Below are positions 16,341 through 25,300 of a DNA stretch of 37,553 nucleotides, one piece after another. Both the position numbers and the translations under genes were made by a program. A model generated the notes under the pieces. That model was not told the origin of the DNA and ran no database searches. It worked only from the letters and a program-made list of their open reading frames with translations. Numbering within the stretch: position 1 is the stretch's first letter; each line of letters begins with the position of its first letter. The DNA lies in NCBI RefSeq assembly GCF_018070325.1, contig NZ_JAGPXY010000065.1:1-37553 (forward strand). Reading direction: 5' to 3'. This DNA is from Micromonospora sp. H61 (GTDB lineage: Bacteria > Actinomycetota > Actinomycetes > Mycobacteriales > Micromonosporaceae).

Positions 16341-16625
16341 TTGCTGATCATCGCCGGCAGTCTGCAGGTCGAACCGGCCACCCGCGAGGCGTACCTGTCC
16401 GACTGCGAGCAGGTCATCGCGCGGGCGCGCGCCACCGCCGGCTGCCTCGACTTCCTGCTGGCGGCCGACCCGTTGGAGCCCGGCCGGATCCACGTCTACG
16501 AACGCTGGGAGTCACCGGAGCAGTTGGCAGCGTTCCGTGGCTCCGGGCCGGACGACGCGCAGGAGGTGGCGATCCTCGACGCCGACGTGCAGCGCTACCT
16601 GATCGCCGGCGTCGAAGCACCCTGA
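16341..16625 (+). CDS. Antibiotic biosynthesis monooxygenase (ABM) domain protein
   Basis: A 94-residue protein with the dimeric ferredoxin-like fold of the ABM/YgiN family. The family pattern is complete: LIIAGSLQVEPATREAYLSDCEQVI as strand and helix, AGCLDFLL as second strand, then HVYERWESPEQLAAF with the conserved W and E. Members oxidise quinol-like or polyketide substrates without a cofactor, or serve as stress-related quinol monooxygenases; the substrate is not readable. There is no in-frame ATG; TTG at 16341 has a perfect GGAGG five nt upstream and gives the family start. It converges with the FGGY kinase gene, 11 bp apart. The long palindrome at 16247-16315 lies just upstream. Confidence 0.83.
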   Translation: MLIIAGSLQVEPATREAYLSDCEQVIARARATAGCLDFLLAADPLEPGRIHVYERWESPEQLAAFRGSGPDDAQEVAILDADVQRYLIAGVEAP

Positions 16626-16636
16626 CCCGGCACCGC

Positions 16637-18214
16637 TCACGCCTGCGGTTCGGAGCCGGTGGGCAGGCCGGGCGCCATCCGGCGGATCGAGGCGAAGGCG
16701 GGCGCGAGGGCCTCGTACAGCTCGGCGAAGAGCGGCAGCAGCGCCGCGTAGGTGGCGGCGGCGGCCGGGTCGGGGCGGACCGTCTCCTCGATCCGCACCA
16801 GATCGGCGGCGACGTCGATGCTGGGGATCAGCCCCAGCGCCTCCATGCCGAGCAGCGCCGCCCCGAAGCTCGACCCCTCGTGCGCGGCCGGGAAACTCAC
16901 CGGCAGGCCGAGGGCATCGGCAAGCATCTGCCGCCACAGGCCGCTGCGGGCGAAGCCGCCACCGGCCCGGACCTCGCGGACCTCGTTGCCGGCCGCGCGC
17001 ACCGAGCTGAGCACCAGCGCGAGCTGCTGACAGACGCCCTCCAACGCGGCCCGCACCAGATGCTCACGGCGGTGTGCGTGGGTCAATCCCACGTACGCGC
17101 CGCGCGGCAGGGCGCTCCAGTGTGGTGCCCGTTCGCTGTGCAGGTACGGCAGCATGATGAGCCCACCCGAACCGACAGGCGCGCGGGCCGCCAGGGCGAC
17201 CAGGTCCTCCTCGGAGTGCTCGCCCAGGTCCGGGGCGAGCGCCGCGCCGGCCCACTTGAGCACGATGCCGCCGTTGTTGATCGCGCCACCGACTGCCCAG
17301 CGATGCTCGGTCAGCGCGTAGCAGAACACCCCACCGAGCGGGTCCACGCCGGGCCGCTCGACCATCACCCGCATCGCGCCGCTGGTGCCGATCGAGCAGG
17401 CCACCATGCCGGGGTGCACCGCGCCCAGGCCCAGGTTCGCCAGCGGTCCGTCGCCCGCGCCGACCACCACCGGGGTGCGCTCCGGCAGGCCGGTCTCGGC
17501 AGCGACCTGCGGGGTCAGGTTGGGCAGCACGGCGGTGGTGGCGACGAGCTGCGGGAGCTGTTCCTGGGTGATGCCGGCGATGGTCAGCGCCTCCCGGTCC
17601 CACTTCAGCTCGTGGATGTCGAGCAGGCCGGTGGCCGAGGCGATCGAGTGGTCGGTGACCAGTGCGCCGCAGAGCCGCAGCAGCACCCAGTCCTTGATGC
17701 TCACCCAGTGCGCCACCCGCTCGAAGAGTTTCGGCTCCTGCTCGGCGAACCACAGCAGCTTGGGTAGCGGCGACATCGGGTGCATCGGCGTGCCGGTACG
17801 CCGGTGCAGGGCCAGCCCCGACGGCACCGCCCGCAACCGCTCGGCCTGCCGGGTGGACCGCGAGTCGGCCCACGTCACCGACGGGGTGAGCGGATTGCCG
17901 TCCCGGTCCAACCCGATCAGGCTGTGCATTGCGGAGCCGAACGACAGCCCGGCCACCGGCTGGACCAGCTCGGCCACGACCATGCTGATCGACTTGAGCA
18001 CCGCTTCGAGGATGAGCTGCGGATCCTGCTCGGCGTAGCCGGGTTGCGGGTTGTTCAGCGGGTAGCCGACCAGGTGACTGCCGAGCTGCCGTCCGTCGGT
18101 GTCGTACGCGACGGCCTTCGTGCTGGTGGTGCCGATGTCGACCCCGATCACGACCCCGGGCAGCGTGACGTGCGGCACGACCGTCACCCCCTCGGAGAAC
18201 ATGAACGTCGGCAC
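16637..18214 (-). CDS. FGGY family carbohydrate kinase, gluconokinase type
   Basis: A 525-residue two-domain sugar kinase. GVDIGTTSTKAVAYD near residues 23-37 is the first phosphate-binding loop; TWADSRSTRQAERLR is the sugar-site segment with the gluconate-kinase style WAD; GAGDGPLANLGLGA carries the catalytic aspartate; SIGTSGAM and GGGFARSGLWRQMLADALG complete the ATP site. It should phosphorylate gluconate, giving 6-phosphogluconate for the pentose phosphate pathway; xylulose or a related polyol is less likely. GTG at 18214 has AGGGGGA six nt upstream; ATG at 18202 is an alternative. No sugar transporter or GntR-type regulator adjoins it, so the substrate rests on similarity only. Confidence 0.87.
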   Translation of the reverse strand: MPTFMFSEGVTVVPHVTLPGVVIGVDIGTTSTKAVAYDTDGRQLGSHLVGYPLNNPQPGYAEQDPQLILEAVLKSISMVVAELVQPVAGLSFGSAMHSLIGLDRDGNPLTPSVTWADSRSTRQAERLRAVPSGLALHRRTGTPMHPMSPLPKLLWFAEQEPKLFERVAHWVSIKDWVLLRLCGALVTDHSIASATGLLDIHELKWDREALTIAGITQEQLPQLVATTAVLPNLTPQVAAETGLPERTPVVVGAGDGPLANLGLGAVHPGMVACSIGTSGAMRVMVERPGVDPLGGVFCYALTEHRWAVGGAINNGGIVLKWAGAALAPDLGEHSEEDLVALAARAPVGSGGLIMLPYLHSERAPHWSALPRGAYVGLTHAHRREHLVRAALEGVCQQLALVLSSVRAAGNEVREVRAGGGFARSGLWRQMLADALGLPVSFPAAHEGSSFGAALLGMEALGLIPSIDVAADLVRIEETVRPDPAAAATYAALLPLFAELYEALAPAFASIRRMAPGLPTGSEPQA

Positions 18215-18348
18215 CAGTATCCCCCTATCGTGTGGGTTGCTCCGCCGATCGGGTAGTTCGCCCGTTTCGGCGTGTCCGGGCGCCGCGCCGGACCTGTTAA
18301 ACCTCGTGACACCCCCAGATTGGTGGCCAGCGCGGCGAAGGAGTCGGC

Positions 18349-19497
18349 GTGGCGAAGACTGATTCGACGGGTTCCACCTGGCGGTACCGGTGGGCGCACC
18401 GGCAGAACGTGCGGCGGGTCAGCACGTACCGCGGCGCTGAGGCGGCGTGGCAGCGACGCGACGACGAGTTACGGCGGCTGCGCGCCCTGGCCGCCGACTT
18501 CCGGGGCTCGGCAGCCGCCGGCGCCGGGCTGGCGTTGGAGTTGGCCGCCGACGAGGTGGTGCTCTGGGCACTACCCGCCGCGCAACTGGTCGAGGTACGG
18601 CACACCACAGTGCTGCCGGCGCCGGACCTCACCGTCGCTCCGCGAACCGGGCCGCTGCGCCCGCGCCGCCCGGACGGCGTACGCGTCACCGACGCCGGTA
18701 TGGCCGTGATCACCAGCCGTCGGCTCGTGCTGCTCGGCGGGCGGGGCCGGCGCGACTGGGCGTACGGCCGGATAACCGGCCTGGCCCACGACCCGGCGGC
18801 CCCGGTCACAGTGATCCAGGTGCTGGACCGGCGGGGTACCTCCGGGTTGTTGCTGCCCACCGACGCCGCGCCGGACTTCCGGTTCAAGCTCACCCTGGCC
18901 TTCGCCGACGCGATCGAACAGCGCGCCGCGGTGATCGCCCAAGTCGACGAGCTGATCGCCGAACACGCCCAGCTCAAGCCGTTCCGGCCGGCCGTGAACA
19001 CCCCGGCGCAGGCCCGGTTCTCCGCGCGGGTACCGGGTGGCCGCAGGACCATCGCGGTGGCGGCGGCCATCGCGCTGCTGGTGCCGGCGGCGCTGATCGA
19101 GTCGGACCCGTCCGACCCGACCCGTGGCGCGGAGGTCGCCTCCGCCGCCACCCCGGCCCCCACCAGCGTGGCACCGGCGCTGATCCGCCCGGCCGGCCCG
19201 GCGCTCGCGCTGAAGACCCCGCCGCCGAAGCCGACGAAGTCACCACGCCCGTCGACCAGCGCGACCCAGGGCCCGCGCTGCGGGGCACCGGAGAACCCCC
19301 TGGGGTACGGCTTCTGTGGCGGAACGCGGATCCGCAAGCCGGCCGCCGAGGTGTGCGACTGGTTCGACTGCGTACCGCAGTTCTGGGCCGGACGCGGTTA
19401 CCTCGTGCAGTGCCGCGACGGTTCGGTGAGCCTGGCCGGGGGCCGGTCCAATGCCTGCGCCGAGCACCAGGGCGTACGGCGAACCATCACAAAGTGA
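18349..19497 (+). CDS. Membrane protein with PH-like N-terminal domain and secreted Cys-rich C-terminal domain (paralog 1)
   Basis: A 382-residue protein not named by any well-known family. Residues about 10-225 are cytoplasmic: a charged helical start, then a strand-rich part with GMAVITSRRLVLLGG and RRDWAYGRITGLAHDP, reminiscent of bacterial PH-like domains, then GLLLPTDAAPDFRFKLTLAFAD and AAVIAQVDELIAEH. A membrane segment follows (IAVAAAIALLVPAALI), then a Pro/Thr-rich outer linker and a C-terminal domain with six cysteines (CGAPENPLGYGFCGG, CDWFDCVPQFW, CRDGSVSLAGG, CAEHQG) that recalls DUF3761-type secreted domains. GTG at 18349 is preceded by GAAGGAG. The cytoplasmic part is shared with the gene at 20165-21382; a WapI-like gene lies between them. 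Confidence 0.82.
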   Translation: MAKTDSTGSTWRYRWAHRQNVRRVSTYRGAEAAWQRRDDELRRLRALAADFRGSAAAGAGLALELAADEVVLWALPAAQLVEVRHTTVLPAPDLTVAPRTGPLRPRRPDGVRVTDAGMAVITSRRLVLLGGRGRRDWAYGRITGLAHDPAAPVTVIQVLDRRGTSGLLLPTDAAPDFRFKLTLAFADAIEQRAAVIAQVDELIAEHAQLKPFRPAVNTPAQARFSARVPGGRRTIAVAAAIALLVPAALIESDPSDPTRGAEVASAATPAPTSVAPALIRPAGPALALKTPPPKPTKSPRPSTSATQGPRCGAPENPLGYGFCGGTRIRKPAAEVCDWFDCVPQFWAGRGYLVQCRDGSVSLAGGRSNACAEHQGVRRTITK

Positions 19498-19542
19498 CCG
19501 ATTCGGGGGCTAAAGTCCGCTTCGCTCGGTCAGAATGATCGA

Positions 19543-20076
19543 GTGGAGATCCGGTCTGACGATGGCGCTCGGGTGCGGGTACGCCCCGTCGGCTACCAGC
19601 CCGGCATCGACCCGCCCGACGACCCCGACGGGGCCACGCCCGGCTGGCACGACTGGCTGCTCATCGAGGTGGACGCCCGCACCGCCGACGGCCAGACCTG
19701 GTCGCACCACTACCCGAGCCTCATGGTCGAGGAGGCCCGCGCGCTCGGCGGCTGGCTGCACGGGCAGGCCACCGCCGCCCTCGGGCTGAGCGCGCCACCG
19801 GCGATGGTCAGCTTCACCGAACCCAACCTGGCCCTGCGCAGCAGGGTGCTGCGCCGCCGCCGGCTGGAGCTGATCGTGGAGTTCTCCGCCGAGTCACTGC
19901 CACCGTGGATGCGCCGCCCGTCCACGGCGATCTACCCGCTGATCCTCACCGTCTCCGCGGACGCCCTCGCCACGGCCGCCGAACACTGGGCCGAGCACTG
20001 CGAGGCGTACCCACCGCGTACCCAGTCCCGCTTCCCGACCCACGGCCCGCACCCGTACCGGCGGCGAGCCGGCTGA
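19543..20076 (+). CDS. WapI-like immunity family protein
   Basis: A 177-residue cytoplasmic protein. The pattern VEIRSDDGARVRVRPVGYQ, DWLLIEVDARTADGQTWSH, SLMVEEARALGGWLHG and MVSFTEPNLALR matches, as far as I recall the family, the WapI-type immunity proteins of actinobacteria, which have the same order of strand, W-rich strand, EAR helix and SFTEPNL loop. WapI protects Bacillus from the WapA contact-dependent toxin; most actinobacterial members stand alone and have no tested role. I see no toxin gene here. GTG at 19543 has CAGAAT 6 nt upstream, a leaderless-like start. It lies between the two paralogous membrane-protein genes on the same strand, 45 bp after the first and 88 bp before the second. 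Confidence 0.65.
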   Translation: MEIRSDDGARVRVRPVGYQPGIDPPDDPDGATPGWHDWLLIEVDARTADGQTWSHHYPSLMVEEARALGGWLHGQATAALGLSAPPAMVSFTEPNLALRSRVLRRRRLELIVEFSAESLPPWMRRPSTAIYPLILTVSADALATAAEHWAEHCEAYPPRTQSRFPTHGPHPYRRRAG

Positions 20077-20137
20077 TCTGCTGCAACTCTCTCCTTCCGG
20101 GCACAAGGGGACACATCGATCCTGGTCGCGTTCCCTG

Positions 20138-20149
20138 TCACGTACGTGA
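20138..20149. promoter_or_regulatory. 12-bp perfect palindrome TCACGTACGTGA
   Basis: TCACGTACGTGA is fully self-complementary and ends 15 bp before the GTG of paralog 2, in the 88-bp gap after the WapI-like gene. Its position suits an operator, but no -10 box is clear. Confidence 0.4.
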
Positions 20150-20164
20150 GCGGTTGTACCGCGT

Positions 20165-21382
20165 GTGACCGTGACCTCTGTGGCCTGCGCCCCCTGGCGG
20201 ATCGCCTGGGCCGAGCGCGAGAACGAGCGCCGGCAGCGCGCGTACCGCGACGCCACCGACGCGTGGCGGCGCCGCAACGACCACCTGGTCAGGCTGCGCA
20301 TCGAAGCCGCCAGCTTCCTCGGGTGTACGCAGCCCCGCACCGGCCTACCGGTGGAGCTCGACGACGACGAACTCGTCTTCCGCGTCCTCCCCGTCGCCAC
20401 CCTCGTCGAGGCCGAGGCGCGACACACGCCCGGCCTGCCCACCCCGGGCTTGTGTGACTTTGCTGAGACTTCTTCCGAGGCGCTGCCGGCGGGCCTGCGT
20501 GTCGTCGACACCGGCATGGCCGTCGTGACCAGTCGACGGGTCGCCTTTCGTGGCCGTGAGCACCGCCGCCAGTGGCGGTACGCGGACCTGGTCGGCCCCG
20601 CCCACCACCCCGACGTGCCGGTCACCCTCCTGCCCGACCGCTGTCGACTGCAGGGGCTACTGATCCCGGCGAATGCCGCGGTGAACTTCCGCTTCTATCT
20701 CACACTCGCAGCTGCCGACGATCGCGGCGCCGTCATCGCGCAGGTCGACGAGCTGCTGGCCGCGCACCGGGCCGCCCCGCCTGCACCTCTTCTGTTGGTG
20801 GACCCCGACGACGCACCGCTGACCGCGGTACGCCCCGACCGGCGGGCGCTCGGCGCTGCCGCCGTCGCTGCCGTGGTGTTCGTGACGCTCGGCCCTGGCG
20901 CTCTGGGGCCTGGCGCATGGGGCCCTCGCGGTCCGGTGCCCTCGGCGGAGATCGTCGCCTTGGACCTGCCGAGGGCCGGGGCGACCCTCGTTCCAATCGG
21001 TCCCGTCGGGCCGGTGGCGCCCAGGTCGCGAATCGGCTCGGCCGACAGTGCCGTTTGGAGCCCGCCCTATGTCCCGGCTGTCCGGCCGTCGGCTGTCTCC
21101 ACAGTGGCGGAGGCGGCTGTCGTGGTGGCCCTGCCGCCGGCTTCGCCGCCAGCCGTCGTCCCGAACCCGTCGGCCAGTTCGGTGCCGACGCCTGGTCCGG
21201 TCCCCACCACGGACCCGCCCGCGTCAGCCCTGCCGACGCCGCCCGACGTGTCGGCCTCACCGACGCCGACCCCGACCGTTACGGCGACGCCTTCGCCGGA
21301 CCCGGGACTGCTGGCGATCTGCCTGGACCCTCTTCAACTACCCTTGCTGGACCCGCTGCTCTGCCCGTCTCCGGCGCCCTGA
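20165..21382 (+). CDS. Membrane protein with PH-like N-terminal domain and Pro-rich tail (paralog 2)
   Basis: A 405-residue protein whose first 220 residues are clearly related to the gene at 18349-19497: GMAVVTSRRVAFRG with RRQWRYADLVGPAHHP, GLLIPANAAVNFRFYLTLAAAD and GAVIAQVDELLAAH all line up with paralog 1 in the same order. A membrane segment follows (LGAAAVAAVVFVTLGPGAL). The outer part differs entirely: about 150 residues of Pro, Ser, Thr, Val and Ala with runs of PTP, probably an extended wall-spanning tail, ending in a short segment with two cysteines. So the cytoplasmic domain is conserved while the outer part has diverged. The start is GTG at 20165 or 20171. Function unknown. Confidence 0.8.
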   Translation: MTVTSVACAPWRIAWAERENERRQRAYRDATDAWRRRNDHLVRLRIEAASFLGCTQPRTGLPVELDDDELVFRVLPVATLVEAEARHTPGLPTPGLCDFAETSSEALPAGLRVVDTGMAVVTSRRVAFRGREHRRQWRYADLVGPAHHPDVPVTLLPDRCRLQGLLIPANAAVNFRFYLTLAAADDRGAVIAQVDELLAAHRAAPPAPLLLVDPDDAPLTAVRPDRRALGAAAVAAVVFVTLGPGALGPGAWGPRGPVPSAEIVALDLPRAGATLVPIGPVGPVAPRSRIGSADSAVWSPPYVPAVRPSAVSTVAEAAVVVALPPASPPAVVPNPSASSVPTPGPVPTTDPPASALPTPPDVSASPTPTPTVTATPSPDPGLLAICLDPLQLPLLDPLLCPSPAP

Positions 21383-21427
21383 GCAGCGTCTTCTTTTCTG
21401 CGCGGCTCAGTTCGTGGCGCTGCAGCC

Positions 21428-21856
21428 TCAGTCCAGGGCGTTGAAATCGGGGACGGTCAGGGAGCCGTCCTCCGCGAGGGTGAAGCCCGGGTTCCAGGCG
21501 ATCTCCCAGAGGTGACCGTCCGGGTCGGCGAAGTAGCCGGCGTAGCCGCCGTAGAAGGTCTCCCGGGCCGGCTTGGTCACCGTGGCACCAGCGGCTGCTG
21601 CCGTGGCAATCACCTCGTCGACCTCGGCCCGCGAGCGGACGTTCTGGGCGAGGGTCATCGCGCAGGTGCCCAGCTCTTCGATGCCGGCGTCGTCGGCTAG
21701 CTTGTCGCGGCCCCACAGGACGACGGCCAAGCCGCCGGCCTGGAAGAAGACCGTCTCCTCGACCTCCTGGCCCTGCCAGCCGAGCTGCTGGTAGAACGCC
21801 TTCGCGCGGGCTACGTCCGCGACTCCCAGAGTGATCAGGCTGATGCGCTGCTCCAT
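21428..21856 (-). CDS. VOC (glyoxalase/bleomycin resistance) superfamily protein
   Basis: A 142-residue protein of the vicinal oxygen chelate fold with two beta-alpha-beta-beta-beta units. The first contains ISLITLGVADVARAKAFYQQLGW; the second ends with GGYAGYFADPDGHLWEIAWNP, which holds the conserved DPDGHLWE and its metal-site glutamate. Such proteins act as lyases, dioxygenases or drug-binding proteins. The first metal ligand position is not a clear histidine, so binding may be partial and enzyme activity is uncertain. I chose the ATG at 21856; a TTG at 21865 is possible. It converges with paralog 2 and is divergent from the HTH gene. Substrate unknown. Confidence 0.87.
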   Translation of the reverse strand: MEQRISLITLGVADVARAKAFYQQLGWQGQEVEETVFFQAGGLAVVLWGRDKLADDAGIEELGTCAMTLAQNVRSRAEVDEVIATAAAAGATVTKPARETFYGGYAGYFADPDGHLWEIAWNPGFTLAEDGSLTVPDFNALD

Positions 21857-21993
21857 GGTCTTCAACCTAACGCGCAGCCGTTCGGGGGCGTGGTAGGCGG
21901 CCTCGACGTTGTTGCCGCTCTAGGCGCGGCAAGAGCACCGCCGAAGTCATCGCCGACACGCGTTCGATGAAGTTCGGTGGGAACGATCCAACC

Positions 21994-22011
21994 CATAGCA
22001 TCGATGCTATG
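21994..22011. promoter_or_regulatory. 18-bp perfect palindromic operator of the HTH gene
   Basis: CATAGCATCGATGCTATG is perfectly self-complementary. Its last base begins the GAGGTGG ribosome binding site of the HTH gene at 22022. Short palindromes at this position are typical self-repression sites of antitoxin-type HTH proteins. Confidence 0.75.
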
Positions 22012-22021
22012 AGGTGGTGCG

Positions 22022-22321
22022 ATGAGTGATCGCCTGGACTGGAACGACCTGCGTGAGCGCCGGATGACGGAGCCAGGGGCGGCCGAAACCTACGAGGCCA
22101 CCCGGATCGCCTTCGAGCTTGGGCAGGAGGTGCGCCACCTGCGCGAGGGGCACGACTGGAGTCAGAGCCAGTTGGCGCGCGCCGCCGGCATGACTCAGTC
22201 CGCAGTTGCCCGCTTCGAGGCTGGCAGGACCGTGCCGACCCTGCCGGTCCTGGAGCGCCTGGCCCGCGCCTTGGACCGAAGGCTGGACGTCAGGTTCGCC
22301 TCAAACGTGGACGCGGCTTGA
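22022..22321 (+). CDS. XRE-family helix-turn-helix protein, antitoxin-like (no toxin partner seen)
   Basis: A 99-residue protein with an N-terminal helical segment (MSDRLDWNDLRERRM) and a Cro/C1-type helix-turn-helix at about 35-92: QEVRHLREGHDWSQSQLARAAGMTQSAVARFEAGRTVPTLPVLERL. Size and layout are those of HigA-like antitoxins, in which the toxin gene usually lies just upstream. Upstream here, 21866-22021, all frames that would run into this gene are closed by stops within a few codons, and downstream a gene on the opposite strand begins 27 bp after the stop. It is therefore an orphan, a lone regulator or the survivor of a lost pair. The perfect palindrome over its ribosome binding site suggests it represses itself. 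Confidence 0.85.
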   Translation: MSDRLDWNDLRERRMTEPGAAETYEATRIAFELGQEVRHLREGHDWSQSQLARAAGMTQSAVARFEAGRTVPTLPVLERLARALDRRLDVRFASNVDAA

Positions 22322-22348
22322 CCACGGCCTGCGCTTGATGGGCTAAGG

Positions 22349-25300
22349 CTAAGCCGCGATCGTCCGAGCGGTGGCGTACACGTCTGCGGGTAGGGCGTGG
22401 TGGAGCTGCCACAGAACGCGCATCGGTCGGTCGCCGGCGTGTGACTCGTAGGTCATGGTGCCGGCGTAGAGGTACGGCGGCGCGCCCAGGTCGCGGTCGG
22501 CGATGCGGGTTTCCCGAACGAAGAGGTGCACGGTCGAGCCGCCCGAGGTGTAGCGCTGCCCGGTCGCCGACGCCGCAGACGTGGTGCTCTGCGACTCCCA
22601 TTGGAACAGGGTGTCCGTGATGGCCCGGTCGGCGTACATGGTGGTGGGGGAGTAGTGCGCCTCGGACTTGACCAGGGTGACGAAGAACAGGTCGGCTTGG
22701 GCGTCGGGCAGCCACTTCACGCCCTCGCGCAGCGACCCCGGGTTGGTCATCCCGAAGGCGGCGCATGCCTCGTTGCGGCTGTACCGCGCGTGCACCCGCA
22801 GCGGCACCAGTCCCGGAGCGGCGGTCGGCGTGACCCGGTGGATGCGGTCCCGCAGCACCTCGGCGACCTGCCGCAACTCGGCGCAGCGGGCCGGTTCCTT
22901 CCACAGCCGCGCCAGCCGTTCGTCCCGCGTCGCGAGGGGTGCGTTCGGCCCCCAGAGGCTGAAGTGCAGCATGTCCAACAGGCGGCTGTTGCCCGCGTAC
23001 ACCTGCTGACCTGGCGCGGGCGGTCCGGCCGCGACCCGGGTCAGCAGCTCTAGCCGGTCGATGTCGTCGGTGTGCAGCATGCGACCGATGGCCCGGCCCA
23101 ACTCGCGGTCATCGGGACCGGGCGTGGACGTCTCGATGCCGGCGAGCCGCCGCAGCCCGGTCCAGCCGCCGAAGCTGGCCGATCGGTACACGTCCTCGAT
23201 TTCCAGGCCGGTCTCGCGGAGGAACGTGGCCAGGCTGACGTCGCCGAGCTGCCGCAGCTCAGAAACGAGACCGGCCTTCGAGGTGGGCAGCGCCGATCGC
23301 AGGTTGGCGAGTACCACCTCCTTCGCCACCCGGTCAAGCTCCACGTGGCAGCCGCTCGGCAGGCTCGGGAAGTCGTCGCGGACCGCTTCGGTGATCGCCC
23401 GCCGGCTGACCCCGGTCAGGGCCCGCCAGCGCAGGTCGAAGCGGAAGTTCGCGTGCTGCCCGCCGATGAAGTCGAGCACCGTGAGGCAGGGCTTGTCGTC
23501 GTCCAGACGGAGGCCACGGCCGAGCTGTTGCAGGAAGATCGTGGCGCTCTCGGTGGGTCGCAGCATCAGGATCGTGTCGACCATCGGCAGGTCAACGCCC
23601 TCGTTGAACAGGTCCACGGTGAAGAGCACCCGCAGCTTGCCGGCCTTGAAATCGCGCAGCATCCCGCGCTGTGTCAGGCGGTCGACCCCCGAGGTGACGG
23701 CCGCTGCTGGCACGTCGTGCTTGTTGAACCAGTCGGCCATAAACTTCGCGTGCCTGATGCTCACGCAGAACCCCAGTGCCCGCATCCGTCCGACGTCCAC
23801 CTTCTCGCCGACCGCGCGCAACACCGTCCGTGCCCGGGCGTGGTCGGCGGTGTAGAGGACGCTGAGTTCTGTCGGGTCGTAACCCTGGCCGCGCTTCCAG
23901 GTGACGTGGGACAGGTCCACGTCGTCGTGCAGCCCGAAATACTGGAACGGCGCCAGCAACTGCCGCTCCAACGCGTCCCACAGATGCAGCTCAACGGCCG
24001 CGCGCCCGTCGAACCACCGCCGCACGTCGCCGCCGTCGGCCCGGTCGGGAGTCGCGGTCAGACCCAGGAGTACGCGGGGACGCAGCCGCTCCAACAGCCG
24101 CGTGTACGTCGGCGCTTCCGCGTGGTGGAACTCGTCCACGATCACCATGTCGTACGCCTCGGGGTCGACCTCCCGGCGGTGCAGCGACTGGATGGAGGCG
24201 AAGACGTGCTTCCAACCGTTCGGCTTCTCGCCCGCGACCAGCGTCTCGCCGAAGCTGCCGTCGCCCATGACCTGGCGGAACGTCGACAGGCTCTGCCGCA
24301 GGATCTGTTCCTGATGAGCAACGAAGAGCAGCGAGTCGGCTCGGCCCGCCTTGTGTAGCCGGCGGTAGTCGAGGGCGGCCACCACCGTCTTGCCGGTACC
24401 GGTCGCCATCACCACCAGGTTGCGCCACCGCCCATGCACCAGCCGCTCGGCGTCCAGGTCGGCCAGGATCTCGGCCTGATAGGGGTATGGGCGCACGTCC
24501 AGATTCGAGATCGCGGTCGGGGCATCGTCGCGGCGCTCCCCGCTCAACGCGTGCCGTAGCCGCTCGGCATCCCGGGCCGCGTCGTACGCCTCGAAGGCCG
24601 GATCGTTCCAGTAGTCCTCGAACGTCGCCGTGAACGTATCGATGACGTGCGGCTGCTCCATGTTCGAGATGCGCACGTTCCACTCCACGCCGTCCACCAG
24701 CGCGGTCTTCGACAGATTCGACGAGCCGACATAGGCGGTAGTGGTGCCGTTGTTGCGGCGGAATAGCCACGCCTTGGCGTGCAGGCGGGTGGTCCTCGTC
24801 TCGTACGACACCTTGATCTCGGCGCCCAGCTCGGCGAGCCGGTCTAGCGCTCGCTGATCGGTCGCGCCGAGGTACGTGGTGGTGATGACGCGGACCTTGC
24901 CACCTCGGGCAATCAGCTCGCGGATGTGTGGCTCGACAATCCGTAGGCCGTACCACTTGATGAACGCGCACAGCAGGTCTACCTGGTCGGCGGAGGCCAT
25001 CTCGTGGTTGACCTCGTGGCCGATGCGGGGCTGGTGGCGGCCGTTGACCAGCAGCGCGCCGGTGGAGAGTGGGGTGGTGGGGCGCTGCGGGAAGGTGGGC
25101 TCGGCTGGTGGGGTTGGTGGTGCGGCGATGGCGTGGAGCAGGTGCTTGGCGTCGGTCACCTGGTCTTGCTTTGTAGCTGCCTTGGGGCTGAGGGTGGCGA
25201 TGGCTTCGGCGATCTGGTTCGCCATGGCGATCTGGTGGTGGAGCTTGTCGTCGCCGCTGGGTACGGAGTGGAGGGCTCGGGCGGCCAGGGTGGCGATGTG

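Noticed and set aside
18274..18293. GTCCGG/CCGGAC hairpin before paralog 1
   Set aside because: Six-base arms in very GC-rich DNA are expected by chance, and nothing else marks the site.
21866..22021. Possible toxin gene upstream of the HTH gene
   Set aside because: The frame ending in the ATGA junction (TGA 22023) is closed by a TAG at 21996; nothing longer than about 8 codons fits.
23072..24358. Open frame of 428 codons on the plus strand
   Set aside because: Antisense to the helicase gene, whose motifs are unambiguous.
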